Positions 9,601 to 20,341 of a stretch of DNA of 64,000 nt are shown one piece after another. The stretch comes from Montifringilla adamsi. Its lineage: Eukaryota > Chordata > Aves > Passeriformes > Passeridae. The notes beneath the pieces are model-generated. The model was given only the letters and a program-made list of their open reading frames with translations. It did not search any database and was not told the origin of the DNA. The position numbers and the translations under genes are program-made. The stretch's first letter is position 1; each line of letters starts with the position of its first letter. The stretch covers positions 8,053,888 to 8,117,887 of the forward strand of contig JAGGNK010008559.1 of assembly GCA_017590115.1 (NCBI GenBank). The letters are read 5' to 3'.

Positions 9601-12600
9601 TTAATGAGAAGTTCTCTTCTTTCTTCTCTTTTTGTTAAATGCTTTCTTACTTGGATTTTCTTGTTTGGAGCTGGTCTGTGTTCTGTCAGCAAACAACAGT
9701 TGTATCAGAGAAACATACTGAATAGCTTTTCAAAATAACACAGGCTGATTATCCATAACTTGGCAACTACCCACCATGCCTGGGGCCAAGGTGTATGTTA
9801 ATCTTTTGGAAGTGCACTAACAGCAAGGGTTTCCATGGATACAGCAGCAAATCTCACTTCTTGGAGGTAAAACTCAACATCAGCTCTAGTATGGCACAGA
9901 TAATGTCTGCAGCACCTCTAAGGAGCCTCTGACTGAGATCCACTTGTATGCTCTCACTCCCTCTGGAAGGACTAAAATGAGTCAAATGGCCAAAACCATC
10001 TCAGACAGCTGCAGGCCACCCAAGCTCTGGCCTTCCAGGACAGAAGACTAGAGATTTAGCCGAGATTTAAACTTCCTTGCTCTCAGCTATATCTGTATTC
10101 CCTTTGATCCATTGAAATCTTTCTTGGCCTTGCCAAAATTCTGTCCTTCCTGGTAATACTCCTTACAAACTCTTTTCCCCTCCTAATTCCACTTGCTGGT
10201 TACCTTGTTTTCCTTGGTAGTTCCTGTGGTTCCAGAATGACAACTTCTTCCTCCTCACTGTCAGACAGTACAATGGGCTCCTCTAAAAAACACACAAACC
10301 CCACCAACCCCAAACTGCTGGTCAGTTTTGTACAAACAACCCCTGTAAATAATAACCACAGCATTTTTAAAGAAACATCCAGAGGGGCTACTGATTCATT
10401 TGGAGCCCTCCCTCTACTACAGAAATCAAGTTTTGAAAGAACTGACTGGGTCAAGTAGAATTAGCAAATGTGTGAGGTGGCTACTATGGTTCTTTCTTCC
10501 TGCAGACCTTTCACATTTTAATTATGAACTGTTAATAAAGTGATATAATAAGACCTGATATTAAGAAAAACAAATACTTACTACTCCTAGTTTCCCTCGG
10601 TGTACTTGTATCCTCAGTCTCCACTTTCTCACATTCAAAAGCAGCCGCCTCACTTTCACCTTCCTCTTCTGCTGCTTCTTCCTTCTCAGATTCTTCAAGG
10701 TCTCCCCAGGAGCTCTCTATTCCTTCCCCAATTTGGGCTGTCCCAGGAGTGTGCAATACTGGACTGGCAAAACTGCAGGAGTTAAGAAAAACCTTGGTAT
10801 TTCTTGCTGGTAAATTTCTCTGTATTCTGAGAGCAAACCAGGTGGTTTATAAGCTGGGGAGAACAGCCCTAAAGGGGAGTTCAGAGTGCCACTTCTCCAG
10901 TCACTGTAGTAATCACAGTTCTGGCCTCAACTTTGCCCTTTAGGCAAGGAATTAAAAGCAGACTGAACCAAGACCAGGATGATGATGATGATGAGGATGA
11001 TGATATTTCCTCTCAAGGTTATATGGCTACCTAAGCTATGAGAAATCTTAGATGTGTGTTTAGCCTGGTTTTCCCCTGAGTAATACCCTGGAAAAGATAC
11101 ACTTCTGAGGGAGGGTCAGCTTTAGCAATGATTTCTCCAGCCTGTTCTTCCACGTCGCTGGTGTCCACAGCAGCACTCTCCATTTTGAAGGCAGTGATCC
11201 TTTGGTTGGGGATGGATTCTGCGAAGCCGAACTTCCCGCCTTCTTTCCTGCTCATTCAGTGACAGACATTATTTCAGGATAACCCAAAATTGGTTCTCTT
11301 TTCAAGTTCTAATATACAAATGCTTGCTATTTAAAGCAGATACAAGTGAAGACAATTTGCTGCTGAAACCACAATGTGACATTAGTTTTTTGCTACATTT
11401 CCTAAAAACCCCCATTTCTGTCCCTTCCCAAAACACTCACCTGGCTTTCTGGTCATTTTCCAAGGCTTTCTGAATCAGTTCTGTTATTTCTGCGACCTTA
11501 ACAGCTGTTATTTTACTGCACCTCAGAATCTGTTTGTTACACATACAAAAAGCAGCTTACAACCAAAAATCAAGAAGCTTTTAACTGAAACTATAGAGCA
11601 TCATAAGTATCACAAACATTTAATTCACAGGAATTACAAACACAATATGGCACCTTAGCATGAGGACTGGATTCACTGAGACATGCAAAAAGTCTCCAGA
11701 GTGCAACTGGAAATAATTTGCAGGCCTTTTCAGCCAAATCACAGGGAAAATAACAAGATGCATATCTGACCAAAAACTGTACATTTTCTGCATCCCTTCT
11801 GCAGCATGGTACCCAGGTACTATGCTCTTCCACTAAAAAAAAAAAAAAAAAAAAAAAAAAACCAAACCATATTCTCCAATAAAATCAGACAGTTGATTCC
11901 TCAGCTTCCAAATGTCATGGATATTTCCACATCAAGACTGCAGCACAGGAAGCAGTCTATACACCACAGAAAGACTGGTCAGAGCAAAGGTTCACCTGAT
12001 CCTGCAGCAGCATGACCACTCCACTGGACTGGATGGTACAAATTTCATGGTGTTTATTCATGGCAATCACAAGGAGCCCATCCATCACTCGTTCCTCACG
12101 TTCAGTTGGATCCACCAATAAATAGGTCCTAGAATCAAGGTTTGAAATATGAGGCAACGGTAGGAATTCGTGGCATCTTACTACCCTTAAACACAATTAA
12201 ACAAAGGAGTTGGTTTGCACATTAATAACTATGGGTATACAAGGTTTATACCCCTTATATAGGTACACAAAACCTCAAAATCTTACCCTTGATGGAAGAA
12301 GGCAAAACTGACACAAATGGGCATGTGGTGGATACTCAAGGGGACAGGATCACGTTCCTCAGGAGTGTACTTTGAAAGGAATTGGCCCAGAATACAGTTA
12401 TTTATGAAACTCATTTGATTTTTAAATGACAAAGAAATTTCAGGAAATTAAAAAAAACAACAACAAAAAACAAAAACAACTTACCACAGTTACTTCCTCT
12501 CCTTGCACAGACACATCTGGCCTGCGGAAATGACACAGAGCTACAATCCCTGCTATGCTGGCAGCATCAGTGATGTTGCCATCATGGTTTAACAGGTGCA

Positions 12601-14234
12601 TGTCCAGCCGAATTTGCCAAACCTGACAAAGACACAAAAAATACAAAACTGCTTGATTCTACAGAAGTTGATTTTTTTTTTTTTTAAAACTAGTTCATTT
12701 TTTTTTTGAACCAGAAAAAGAGCCAGTATATTTTCCTTAGGTCTTTGATTAAGAAGATGAGAGATCTTGGTATATTTGAAGATACCCAGATTTAATTATG
12801 ACAAAGTATGTAGCACTTCAGCACAATTTAAACATCATTCTGTAGGGTCCCAGCTACTTCAGAAAGCCTATGTAGATATGCAAGTTAAAAATACCTCTCA
12901 AATCAGGTGAGTGGATCTTTACATTCACCTAAAATCAGTACTTTTACTATCCAACACAAAACAGAGACCAACTTAAAATTGGACTACACTTATCTTTTAG
13001 TTTAAACCCACCAGAAATGAAATTTTCCTACCTTTTCACCAGCAACAACACAGAGAGATTCGGTCTCAATGCATTTGGAATCCCTGAGGCATCGCTCCAG
13101 TAGTCTGTTCAGTGACACCAGTAACTCGGATTGTCTGTTGGAACAAAGTTAACCCAAACTGAATATTATTACAGTGGCTTTTATGCCATCCCTATTTAGT
13201 CCTTTTAAGACGTTCATTACCTGCCAGGCTCCAGCCCAGGTGCAGCCATGGGTGAGAGTTCCAGATTAAAGAAGAGCACACCTTCCGTGGGCCGACTGGG
13301 CTTAGGGGGAACGAGTTCACACGAGACCTGTGCAAGAACCCTGCCAGGGCAAATAAAGCACCAAGTCACAGAACATACCAGGGAAAATCTAGAAACACAT
13401 ACTTGGGAAAAAAGCGTGTGGTTAAGGTTTTAGTTTGTAATTCTCACTCCTGACAGTTTCATGTTCAACGCCTGTCATACGTATTTAAACTTTGGTCAAC
13501 AACTGAAAGAGCCAAATGTTAAGAACTAGAACATACTCCTGTCTTTTAAGACTAAAAATTGACTGGAACACATAAGAAACTGTAATGAAATATTTATATA
13601 AATGCATATATTTCATTTTTACACAGGCAAAAAAGGGTCGTTTGGTTTGGGGAAGAATGCAAAATGCGAGATCACTGAATAAAGGGATGAAAACTCGGGA
13701 ACAACTTTGCATTTTATAAATTATTTGTAACTACAGCCATCACACAAACACCATTCTTTTCCCACTTCCTTCCTTTCCATCTTCTCCTCTTTGCTCCTAC
13801 CCTTGAAATACCACGACTTTAAGGCTTGAAAGGTTAAAATGTGTTTTTCGGAGATCTCTGCAGGCGTGGGGACCGCAGGCTCTATCTACCCCGCGCCCAC
13901 CTGGTCCTGCCCAGCTCCACCATGCAGCAGCCGCGGTCGGCGCCGAAGGAGACGCGGATGTTCCGGTAGTCGTAGCATTGCCTCCCGTCCAGGCGCTGCG
14001 GGAACACACGGACACACACATGGAGAGGGACAGGGCGCCATGCCCGGCATGCGACGGCACCGCGGGGGGGGGCGGATCCCGGGGACAGCCGCGCTCCCCC
14101 GGGCGGTGGGGAAGGGGACGGGGGAAAGGATGGGGAAAGGGGCAGGGAGGGGGATGCTGGCGCCGCACCTTCTTCTCCTGGATGGCGCGCAGGAGGAAGC
14201 GCCGCTCGCAGTTGGAGAGCGGCGTCGCCTTCAT
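9601..14234 (-). CDS. EXOSC9: EXOSC9 / PM-Scl-75 (Rrp45), complete, 12 exons, 441 aa
   Basis: RNase PH-like ring subunit of the RNA exosome (nuclear and cytoplasmic RNA decay and 3' processing). It is catalytically inactive in vertebrates. Exons in transcript order: 14169-14234, 13901-13995, 13221-13340, 13032-13134, 12485-12622, 12287-12369, 11996-12128, 11441-11529, 11101-11247, 10582-10772, 10204-10282, 9601-9682. They sum to 1326 nt in frame. The start MKATPLSNCERRFLL and the motif LLNHDGNITDAASIAGIVAL (about 181-200) are diagnostic. RNase PH folds span roughly 1-280. The C-terminal third is acidic and low-complexity, with a SUMO-interaction-like IVLSDSEEEE (392-401) and a basic nuclear-localisation-like tail NKKRRKKR (431-438). 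The gene is convergent with CCNA2 and the frame is unbroken. Confidence 0.98.
10978..11003. repeat. (GAT)n microsatellite in EXOSC9 intron 9
   Basis: GATGATGATGATGATGAGGA-type run with one interruption. It is intronic. Confidence 0.9.
11835..11861. repeat. A27 homopolymer in EXOSC9 intron 7
   Basis: A run of 27 A on the plus strand (poly-T in the EXOSC9 pre-mRNA). It could be an old retroposon tail, but no element body is recognisable next to it. Confidence 0.9.
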
Positions 14235-14450
14235 GGCCGCGCCGTCAGGGGGACAGCGCGCGCGGGTGACGGAGTTGCGGGGGGGGGAAGCGCGAGCGTC
14301 ATCGCCGCGCGCCGCGCGTGCCCAGCCCGCACGCGCCGCGTCCTGCTCTCCCCCCCGCGCCCCCNNNNNNNNNNNNNNNCCCCCCGCCTCCCGCGCGTCC
14401 CCTCAGGGCGGGCACGGCCGTGCGAACACGCTCTGCTTGGAAAATCTTTT
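13850..14450 (-). promoter_or_regulatory. CpG island and promoter of EXOSC9, with assembly gap
   Basis: CpG-dense sequence covers exon 2, intron 1, exon 1 and the upstream promoter. Intron 1 holds a G-tract cluster at 14108-14154. Upstream of the ATG (above 14234) the sequence turns into C-runs flanking an N gap at 14365-14379, so the core promoter is not fully assembled. No TATA box is seen. Confidence 0.75.
14365..14379. other. Assembly gap (15 N)
   Basis: Fifteen N between C-rich runs, about 130 bp upstream of the EXOSC9 start codon. True gap size and content are unknown. Confidence 1.
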
Positions 14451-14574
14451 CCTGCTCTCTAAGCTAGACATGCCCCGACTCAGCTTCGTGCTGTTTCCTC
14501 GAGTCCTGTGCGTGGTCACCAGAGTACAGAGACAGGCATCTGCACCCCCGCTCCCCGTCCCGAGGATGTTGAGG

Positions 14575-14790
14575 TCTCCGCTCAGTCTCTGCCTGCTGGA
14601 CACACCAAGTGCCCTCGGCCGCCCCTCGCACGGCTTCGCCTGCAGGCCCTTCAGCATCCTCGTGTTCTCCAACAGCTCCATGTCTTTTCCATATCTTGTC
14701 AGTTTCCATGTCTTTTCCAGTCTTGGTGCCCAAAACTGCACGCAGCACCCGAGGAGAAGCCGCACCAGCGCAGGGTGTGCACCTCAGCCG
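14575..14790 (-). mobile_element. CR1 LINE fragment, reverse orientation
   Basis: The plus strand contains GCAGGCCCTTCAGCATCCTC, CAACAGCTCCATGTCTTTTC, then GCCCAAAACTGCACGCAGCA and a diverged GCCGCACCAGCGCAGGGT. This parallels the reverse complement of the CR1 3' region (caggcccttcagcatctt, ccaaaactgcacacagtact, cggcctcaccagtgcagag), with a small internal duplication of the CATGTCTTTTCCA motif. The fragment is diverged and non-autonomous. Its exact ends need a repeat search. Confidence 0.75.
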
Positions 14791-16920
14791 TGAGGCGGCA
14801 CATGAGGGACAGAGGCAGCGTGAGCTGATGCCAGGGTGCCGGTCGTCGGGAAAGCCATCTGGAATTGCAAAAAAGCCCCACAAAACATGCATGCCAGACA
14901 TTTCGGGTGGTTAACACTATTGTGGTGCTCAGCCCGCAAGGTGCGGATGCCCTGCAGCCCTCAGGAAACAGCCGGGACGGTGTCGGGAACACGGCCGTCA
15001 GTGCTGCGGGCAAAAATGCAGCCAAGACATCCAGGACAACCTGATATCCTGATATCCAAGACAACCCTTCTGGCAAGGGCTTGCAGGAGAACATCCCTCC
15101 CTGCTGTTCTGAAATGTTACCCGTAAGTAAGAAGTCCTTTACAAGTGGCTTTTATGCTTAGCTTGAGCTAAAACGAGAAAATCTATTATCTTCCCACCAA
15201 CACTAAACCCCGGACACTGGTGTTTTCCACACAAAAGTGTTGAAATATCTCAGTTACGCTGTCTTTTCAAACCTTGATAACACACTACAGTTCTAGTACA
15301 AAATATAAGTCCAGTTTCTGAAACTCACAAGTTTGTGCTGCTGAGGACAAGTTCTGCCTGATTTTTCCCGTGCTGGTTTTATACTTTCAATTTAGGGTAA
15401 ATATTGTCACAAATATTAGGTGTAAGACAATATCGATGACACTGTAGAAAGACACTCCTTCTCCAAGGACAAATATAAGCAAATAGCCCTTGGAGTTTTA
15501 CTGACAATCTTTATGTGGAAATTCTGTCTGATTTTGCTTTTTTGTTGTGTGAATTTGGTGACAATATTAATTAGTGAAGGCTTGGGGTTAAATTCTGTTA
15601 CTCTTCAAGTTTACTAACAGCAAATTTGGAAGGGTTTTTATTGTTTGTGGGAGTTGTCCAAAGTACGTTACTCTTCATCAATTATAAAAAGATGTTAATT
15701 TCAGCATATGTTGAGATTTCTGCTTGAAGTGGAGTGGGAAAAATTCCTGTTCCTGCTCTCTCGGTGAACTGTTAGGTGCCTCGATCCGTCAGGCTGGTGG
15801 CAAAGCACTCTTTTCAAAACAGAGAAGGTGGTGGTGATGATGAACTTCAGGGGGAGCTGGATGTAATTCCAGGGTAAATAAGTCATGTATTGGGGCTGGA
15901 AATCAGCAGTGTCCCCTTTGATCCATGCTGTCATCTTCACACAAAGGCTACTGTGCAGCTTTGGTGCTTGCACATGTGCTAGGAAGGGTGAAGAATTTAA
16001 TGGACAAATTAAGGAGGCATAAAACCACAGCACTGGAAATCTGCAGGAGGAGGGTACACAGAAAATAAGGTCAGTATAAATGGTTAATGAAATAGAAGCT
16101 GAGTAATTTCTGTGTTTCTGAACAGTGAAGGGCAGGGCTACAATGGTAATGAAATAATGGAAATACTCTGGGTGTTCAGAAGGAGTGAGTGTTGCACCCT
16201 GCAGAGTGAATAAATGAGCAAATAAATCACAGGTACTTAGGCTAAAGCAGGAATTTTTAGAAAGAAGATTCTGATTATCTACTGTGCCCACATGGAAGTA
16301 TTCTTCCTTTGAGCTGCATGCCCTGTGGGCTGAAATGCTTGAATTGGATTATCTTACTGAACCAAGCCTGGAGGGAAAATCGCATTTGAGGACTGGAGAA
16401 GAAAACCAAACTGCATCAGAATCTCTGCATCTTGACAGCAAGCTGCCAGCAGTTTTTATGGCCTAATCAAAATAAATATGGAATTGATCTTCTCTTTCCA
16501 TGGCACCTTTAACTGCAATGTGCCTTTGCTGCTTGGCTGCAAGTCCTGCTCATTTACACATCCATGCATGACATGATGTATGCAGTATTCCAGCTGATAA
16601 GGTTATTTGGGAAGAAAGGCTCTGCCTCGATGTAAGAATGTAATTTATAATTTGTTTTTATGATGACCAGTTCAGGTGGGGTGGGAGGATGGGCAATCCT
16701 TGCAAGCAGTGCCCCTGGCAGAAGTGAGGCACGAGCAGTACCTCCCTCTGAGATGAGGAACAGGATATTCTGGCCAGGATCCAGGGAAGCACTCAAACAA
16801 GCTCTTCGTCTGAAGCACAGATAAGCACCTTTGTCCCTTACATATTAGAAGGAATATGCCACAGCTTCCAAGGCTAAAATTTAGGAAAGGAGCTGCCTGG
16901 TATATATGCTCAAATAATTT
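14791..16920. other. Intergenic, EXOSC9 to SMIM43, proximal part
   Basis: No recognised gene or named repeat. The only notable coding-like signal is a 196-codon ORF on the minus strand (15701-16291) that I do not recognise and regard as probably fortuitous. Confidence 0.5.
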
Positions 16921-16927
16921 TTATTTT

Positions 16928-17053
16928 TAAAAACCAAACCGACCAAACAAAACAAAACCAAAACAAACAAAAAAAACCCAAAAAAAAAAAAAAAAAAAAA
17001 AAAAAAACCCCAAAAAAAAAAAAAAAAAAAGAAACAAACAAACAAAAAAAAAT
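16928..17053. repeat. A-rich simple repeat
   Basis: About 125 bp of A with scattered C (AAACAAAACCAAAAC-type, then long A runs). It is low complexity. An apparent minus-strand ORF full of Phe across it is an artefact. Confidence 0.9.
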
Positions 17054-19430
17054 GGATCCAGAACTGCCAGAAAATCATCCAAACACCAGCTTAAGGCAAG
17101 TTGGTAATAACATCTTCATCTGCTTGCTGGATGCTTGCTTGATTATCTTCCATAGGCTAGATTTCAGAGTAAACCCCAAAATATTCTTGCTGTTTCCACC
17201 TGTACTTTAGCCTTCACATCACCTCTTGGGGCTTACTGCTCCCGTGAAAGAATTTTTTTGCTCCAAAGGGTCATGCTAAAAATTCTGATCCTGTAGACAG
17301 TGCTGCATTGAACACTGGTTCCCAGCCCTCAGCAATCCCGTGGGGAAAGTGGGAAGTGTTTCCAAGGCTGGATGCCAGGCAAGCAACAAAGTCAGAGGAA
17401 AATAAGTTATACACTCTCCTTTATTTGTCTCCACACCCTGCAATTTCCCTGTCTCCAGGCAAACTGTTTCCATTATTTCTATGGATTCAAGTGAAACCAG
17501 TTAAGTGTCATGCTAAGCCAGAATTGTTACAGTTTGAGTTGAAGGCTCTGGATATACAAAACCAATGTCTGAGTTCAGATGTTAATGTTGCTTAAGATTT
17601 TCAAACCTTTTAGAAGCATCTTCAAATTCTTTTAGAGAAGCAACAGATGTCCATGTTAAAGTAGAAACTGTAATTTTGTTTCGTGGGGAATAGGCAAAAA
17701 TAAACCAAAATTGTTGCCTGAAAAAAGCACTTTCTCATATCCTAATCTTAAATATTACTTGACAGATTGGTTAAATACTAGCTTGATGCAAGAGCTCAGG
17801 AGTGTGAAAATTAAGTGATTGTCTATTTGGAGACTGGTTTTTTCTTTTGTATTGGAAAGGTGTCATAAAATCTTTGCTGATGCCACATATTGATAGTCCT
17901 ACAATACAGAGGAAATCCAGAGTACTGACAAGCTTATGAGTCACATCTAATCCCTAAGAGATGATAGCACATTTAATAACATTGGGGGATAATCAGATAA
18001 TCAAGTTAAACCATTAAATCAAAATGGCTTTTTTTTTTTTCAATTATTTCTCCTGCTTATTCAGCTTCCAAGTATCTGTTACAGACCAGAAATTAATCTT
18101 GACTGCCTTGAAATGCTGGAAGTCATAATCTTTCTCAATCAAGTATTTTTGTTGTTCTGCATGGACAACCTCTCTTAAATCTTGATACTAAAATGCTCCT
18201 TTTAAAACAAGGGATGCATCTTTTTCTTGATTTGGCTGATTTTAAATTAAATTTCACTTTTACAGTTGTATCTTAGAATGCAGGTGTTATTAAAAGATAG
18301 AAGTATGGTTGAGAAATGCCCCCTGTTGTGTAGAACAGCGTATCATGCACAAGAGCAGACTGTCTCACATGAAATATTCTCTGTGTGCCACATGTAAGTG
18401 TTAATCTCTCCATATTTTCCAAAGATCCCAATTCTTCATTCCCTGCCCAGAAATGCTTACAAGAAAACTGTTGTGAGTAGTTGAATTCCTCATAGTAATA
18501 CAAGCAAAATGGGAAAGTGTCCAATTATTGTGTCAGAGACCACAGAGCCGGGATGAGCACTAGAGAATGATGGATGCTGGCCTTGCCTTTTTCCACCAGG
18601 TAGTGTTTTCTACAGTATGGATAAAGTTGTCAGAATGATGTTTTGTTATTTCAAGAAAAGGTAAGTGATCATTTTCCCAAATTGCCTCATATTTTTATAT
18701 TGAGCTTTATTGTAAAGTATTATTCAGAGGGCCAACAAGGATAGGTTTGGTGTAAAATCATAACTCAATACATATTTGTCTCCTAAGCTCAGACTTGGGG
18801 TGATGCTATACTTATGTTGAGAATTTGGGAGACTTGATGAAGTAGAATTTATGAGCCTTTTTTTGACACATATTTCTTCAGAAAACAATACACATTCTCA
18901 GGCCCTCACAAAATTTGCAGTACATGGAGCCATGCTAATGTTCCCCCTGTGAAATTTCACTTCCCTTGCTTGTAAATCCATTAAAGCTTTGGGAATATGA
19001 CTTGAGCCAAGACAAATCATGCAGGCAAGTAGACAGATGGTACCATGAAAAGCAGAACTCATGGTGGGTCCATGACAATCGTGTCATTCACCAAAATCTG
19101 AGTCAAGTGGCCAAAACTCGGAATAACTTTCCCACTGCCACGGCGATACCTGATGAGTGGTTTTGCTTGGGGCTAAGGGCAGGGTTCTCAAATGTCTTCA
19201 AGGAGAAAGACATTTTCTGGTGCCGCTGGAGTTCGGAGCTGTTTGGCCTGTGCCGCTGTACGGTGACACGGGCTGGGGAGGCAGAGAGGATGGCTGCACA
19301 AGTGGGCATTTCAGTCTGCATGGGAGGCTCCGACTCGAAGTGAGGCACCCCAGGAGCTTCTCCTGCTGGTGACAGCTGGTCTCGGAGCATTGTTTCTGTG
19401 ACAAGGGACCTGTGCCCAAGGAGCGGGAAC
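17054..19430. other. Intergenic, upstream of SMIM43
   Basis: AT-rich, with no gene or classifiable repeat seen. The sequence becomes GC- and CpG-rich from about 19240 into the SMIM43 island. Confidence 0.5.
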
Positions 19431-19439
19431 AACACGCAC

Positions 19440-20010
19440 CAGCTCGGAGCCCCGGCGCGGTGCCCCCTGCACCCACCGGCCCTGCCCCGGTGCCCTCCTG
19501 CCGCCGGGGCTGTCCCGGCGGGAGGTGCCGCAGAGGCGCGGGTTGAAGGCAGGACGGGCTTCGCGGCCCCTCCGCCCGGTGCCCCTCTCCTGCCGCAGGG
19601 GAGGAGGCTCGGCCGCCGCCGGCACCGGCACAGGCACCGAGCGGTCCGCGGGGAGCCGAGCCGCGCCGCGGGCGGCATGGAGTGGGAGCTCAACCTGCTC
19701 CTCTACCTGGCGCTGTTCTTGCTGCTGCTGCTGCTGCTGCTGCTCCTGCTGTGCCTGCTCCTCCGGCAGCTGCGGGGCTCGGCGGGAGCAGCCCCGCGCC
19801 GCCTCCCGCCACCCCGGCAGCCCTGGGCTGAGTGCCCGGAGCCGGGAGCTGGGAGCCGCCCGCCGCCGCCTCCTCGGGCCGCCCCCAGGTGAGTCCGCGA
19901 CACGCAGGGAGGGTTGGGGGCCGCCCCCGGGGCCGCCTCCGCCTCTCCGCGTCCCCCGGGAAGGCGCGGGCTGGGTGCTGCTCCGCCGATGCAGCATCCC
20001 CTGTCGACCG
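19440..20010 (+). promoter_or_regulatory. CpG island and promoter of SMIM43
   Basis: GC-rich, CpG-dense sequence surrounds the SMIM43 start codon, with no TATA box. It indicates a genuine transcription start region isolated from the EXOSC9 and ANXA5 promoters. Several long ORFs in other frames and on the minus strand come from base composition. Confidence 0.75.
19677..19892 (+). CDS. SMIM43: SMIM43 / NEMEP single-pass membrane micropeptide, 71 aa as read
   Basis: Small integral membrane protein 43 (NEMEP). In mouse it is a Nodal-induced mesendoderm micropeptide reported to bind GLUT1/GLUT3 and raise glucose uptake. The start GGCATGG has G at +4. The N-terminus MEWELNLLLYLALF matches the mammalian MEWKLNLLLYLALF. 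One membrane segment (about 5-29) follows, here almost all Leu and partly encoded by seven CTG codons (19722-19742). Then come RQLRGS and a Pro/Arg/Ala-rich tail with RQPW aligning to mammalian REPW. Arg-rich residues after the segment suggest a cytosolic C-terminus. The stop TGA (19890-19892) lies inside a consensus donor CAG|GTGAGT, so the true C-terminus may be spliced. The position between EXOSC9 and ANXA5 matches mammals. Confidence 0.85.
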   Translation: MEWELNLLLYLALFLLLLLLLLLLLCLLLRQLRGSAGAAPRRLPPPRQPWAECPEPGAGSRPPPPPRAAPR

Positions 20011-20323
20011 CCCTCCGGTCCCCCGCTCTCTCTAGAGTAGCTACGTTTGCCTTGTAAAATTCAGGGGAAATCTGAAGGTGCGCCCACCCTGCAGCTTTTA
20101 CTCTGTAAGAAAGTATTATAAAACTCCCCTCCGGCTCTCTTTGCGGAGGAGGTTATGATGGCTTTCCTTTGGCATACAGAGATCCGAATTTTACCCGATT
20201 ACAGAATTTTTAAATGTAGCGTTTTCCAGTGCGGAAGACACTCACCTTCCAAAAGAACTTCCCCCTCTCCCCTGCCCCAACTTCAACCACATCTAATTCA
20301 GTTTTCCTCCTTTTACTTCACAG

Positions 20324-20341
20324 GACCTATTGCATCATATA
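20324..20341 (+). CDS. Possible SMIM43 exon 2 coding tail
   Basis: If the donor at 19889 (GTGAGT) is used, the strong acceptor TTTTACTTCACAG ending at 20323 is the first good partner. Joined reading gives ...AAPR-TYCII and a stop TAG at 20339-20341, a protein of about 76 aa. This is inferred from splice signals only, and either 3' end is possible. Confidence 0.35.

Noticed and set aside
13839..14793. Overlapping plus-strand ORFs of 207 and 271 codons through the EXOSC9 promoter
   Set aside because: They run through the N gap and a CR1 fragment, and their Arg/Pro/Gly-rich composition reflects CpG-island sequence.
14403..15094. Several minus-strand ORFs of 120-145 codons downstream of the N gap
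   Set aside because: They overlap the reverse-oriented CR1 fragment, but no intact reverse-transcriptase motif is visible. At best they are decayed repeat sequence.
16881..17078. Minus-strand ORF rich in Phe
   Set aside because: Translation of an A-rich simple repeat.
19311..19997. 228-codon minus-strand ORF opposite SMIM43
   Set aside because: Antisense to the micropeptide in a CpG island. Gln runs mirror the CTG repeat.
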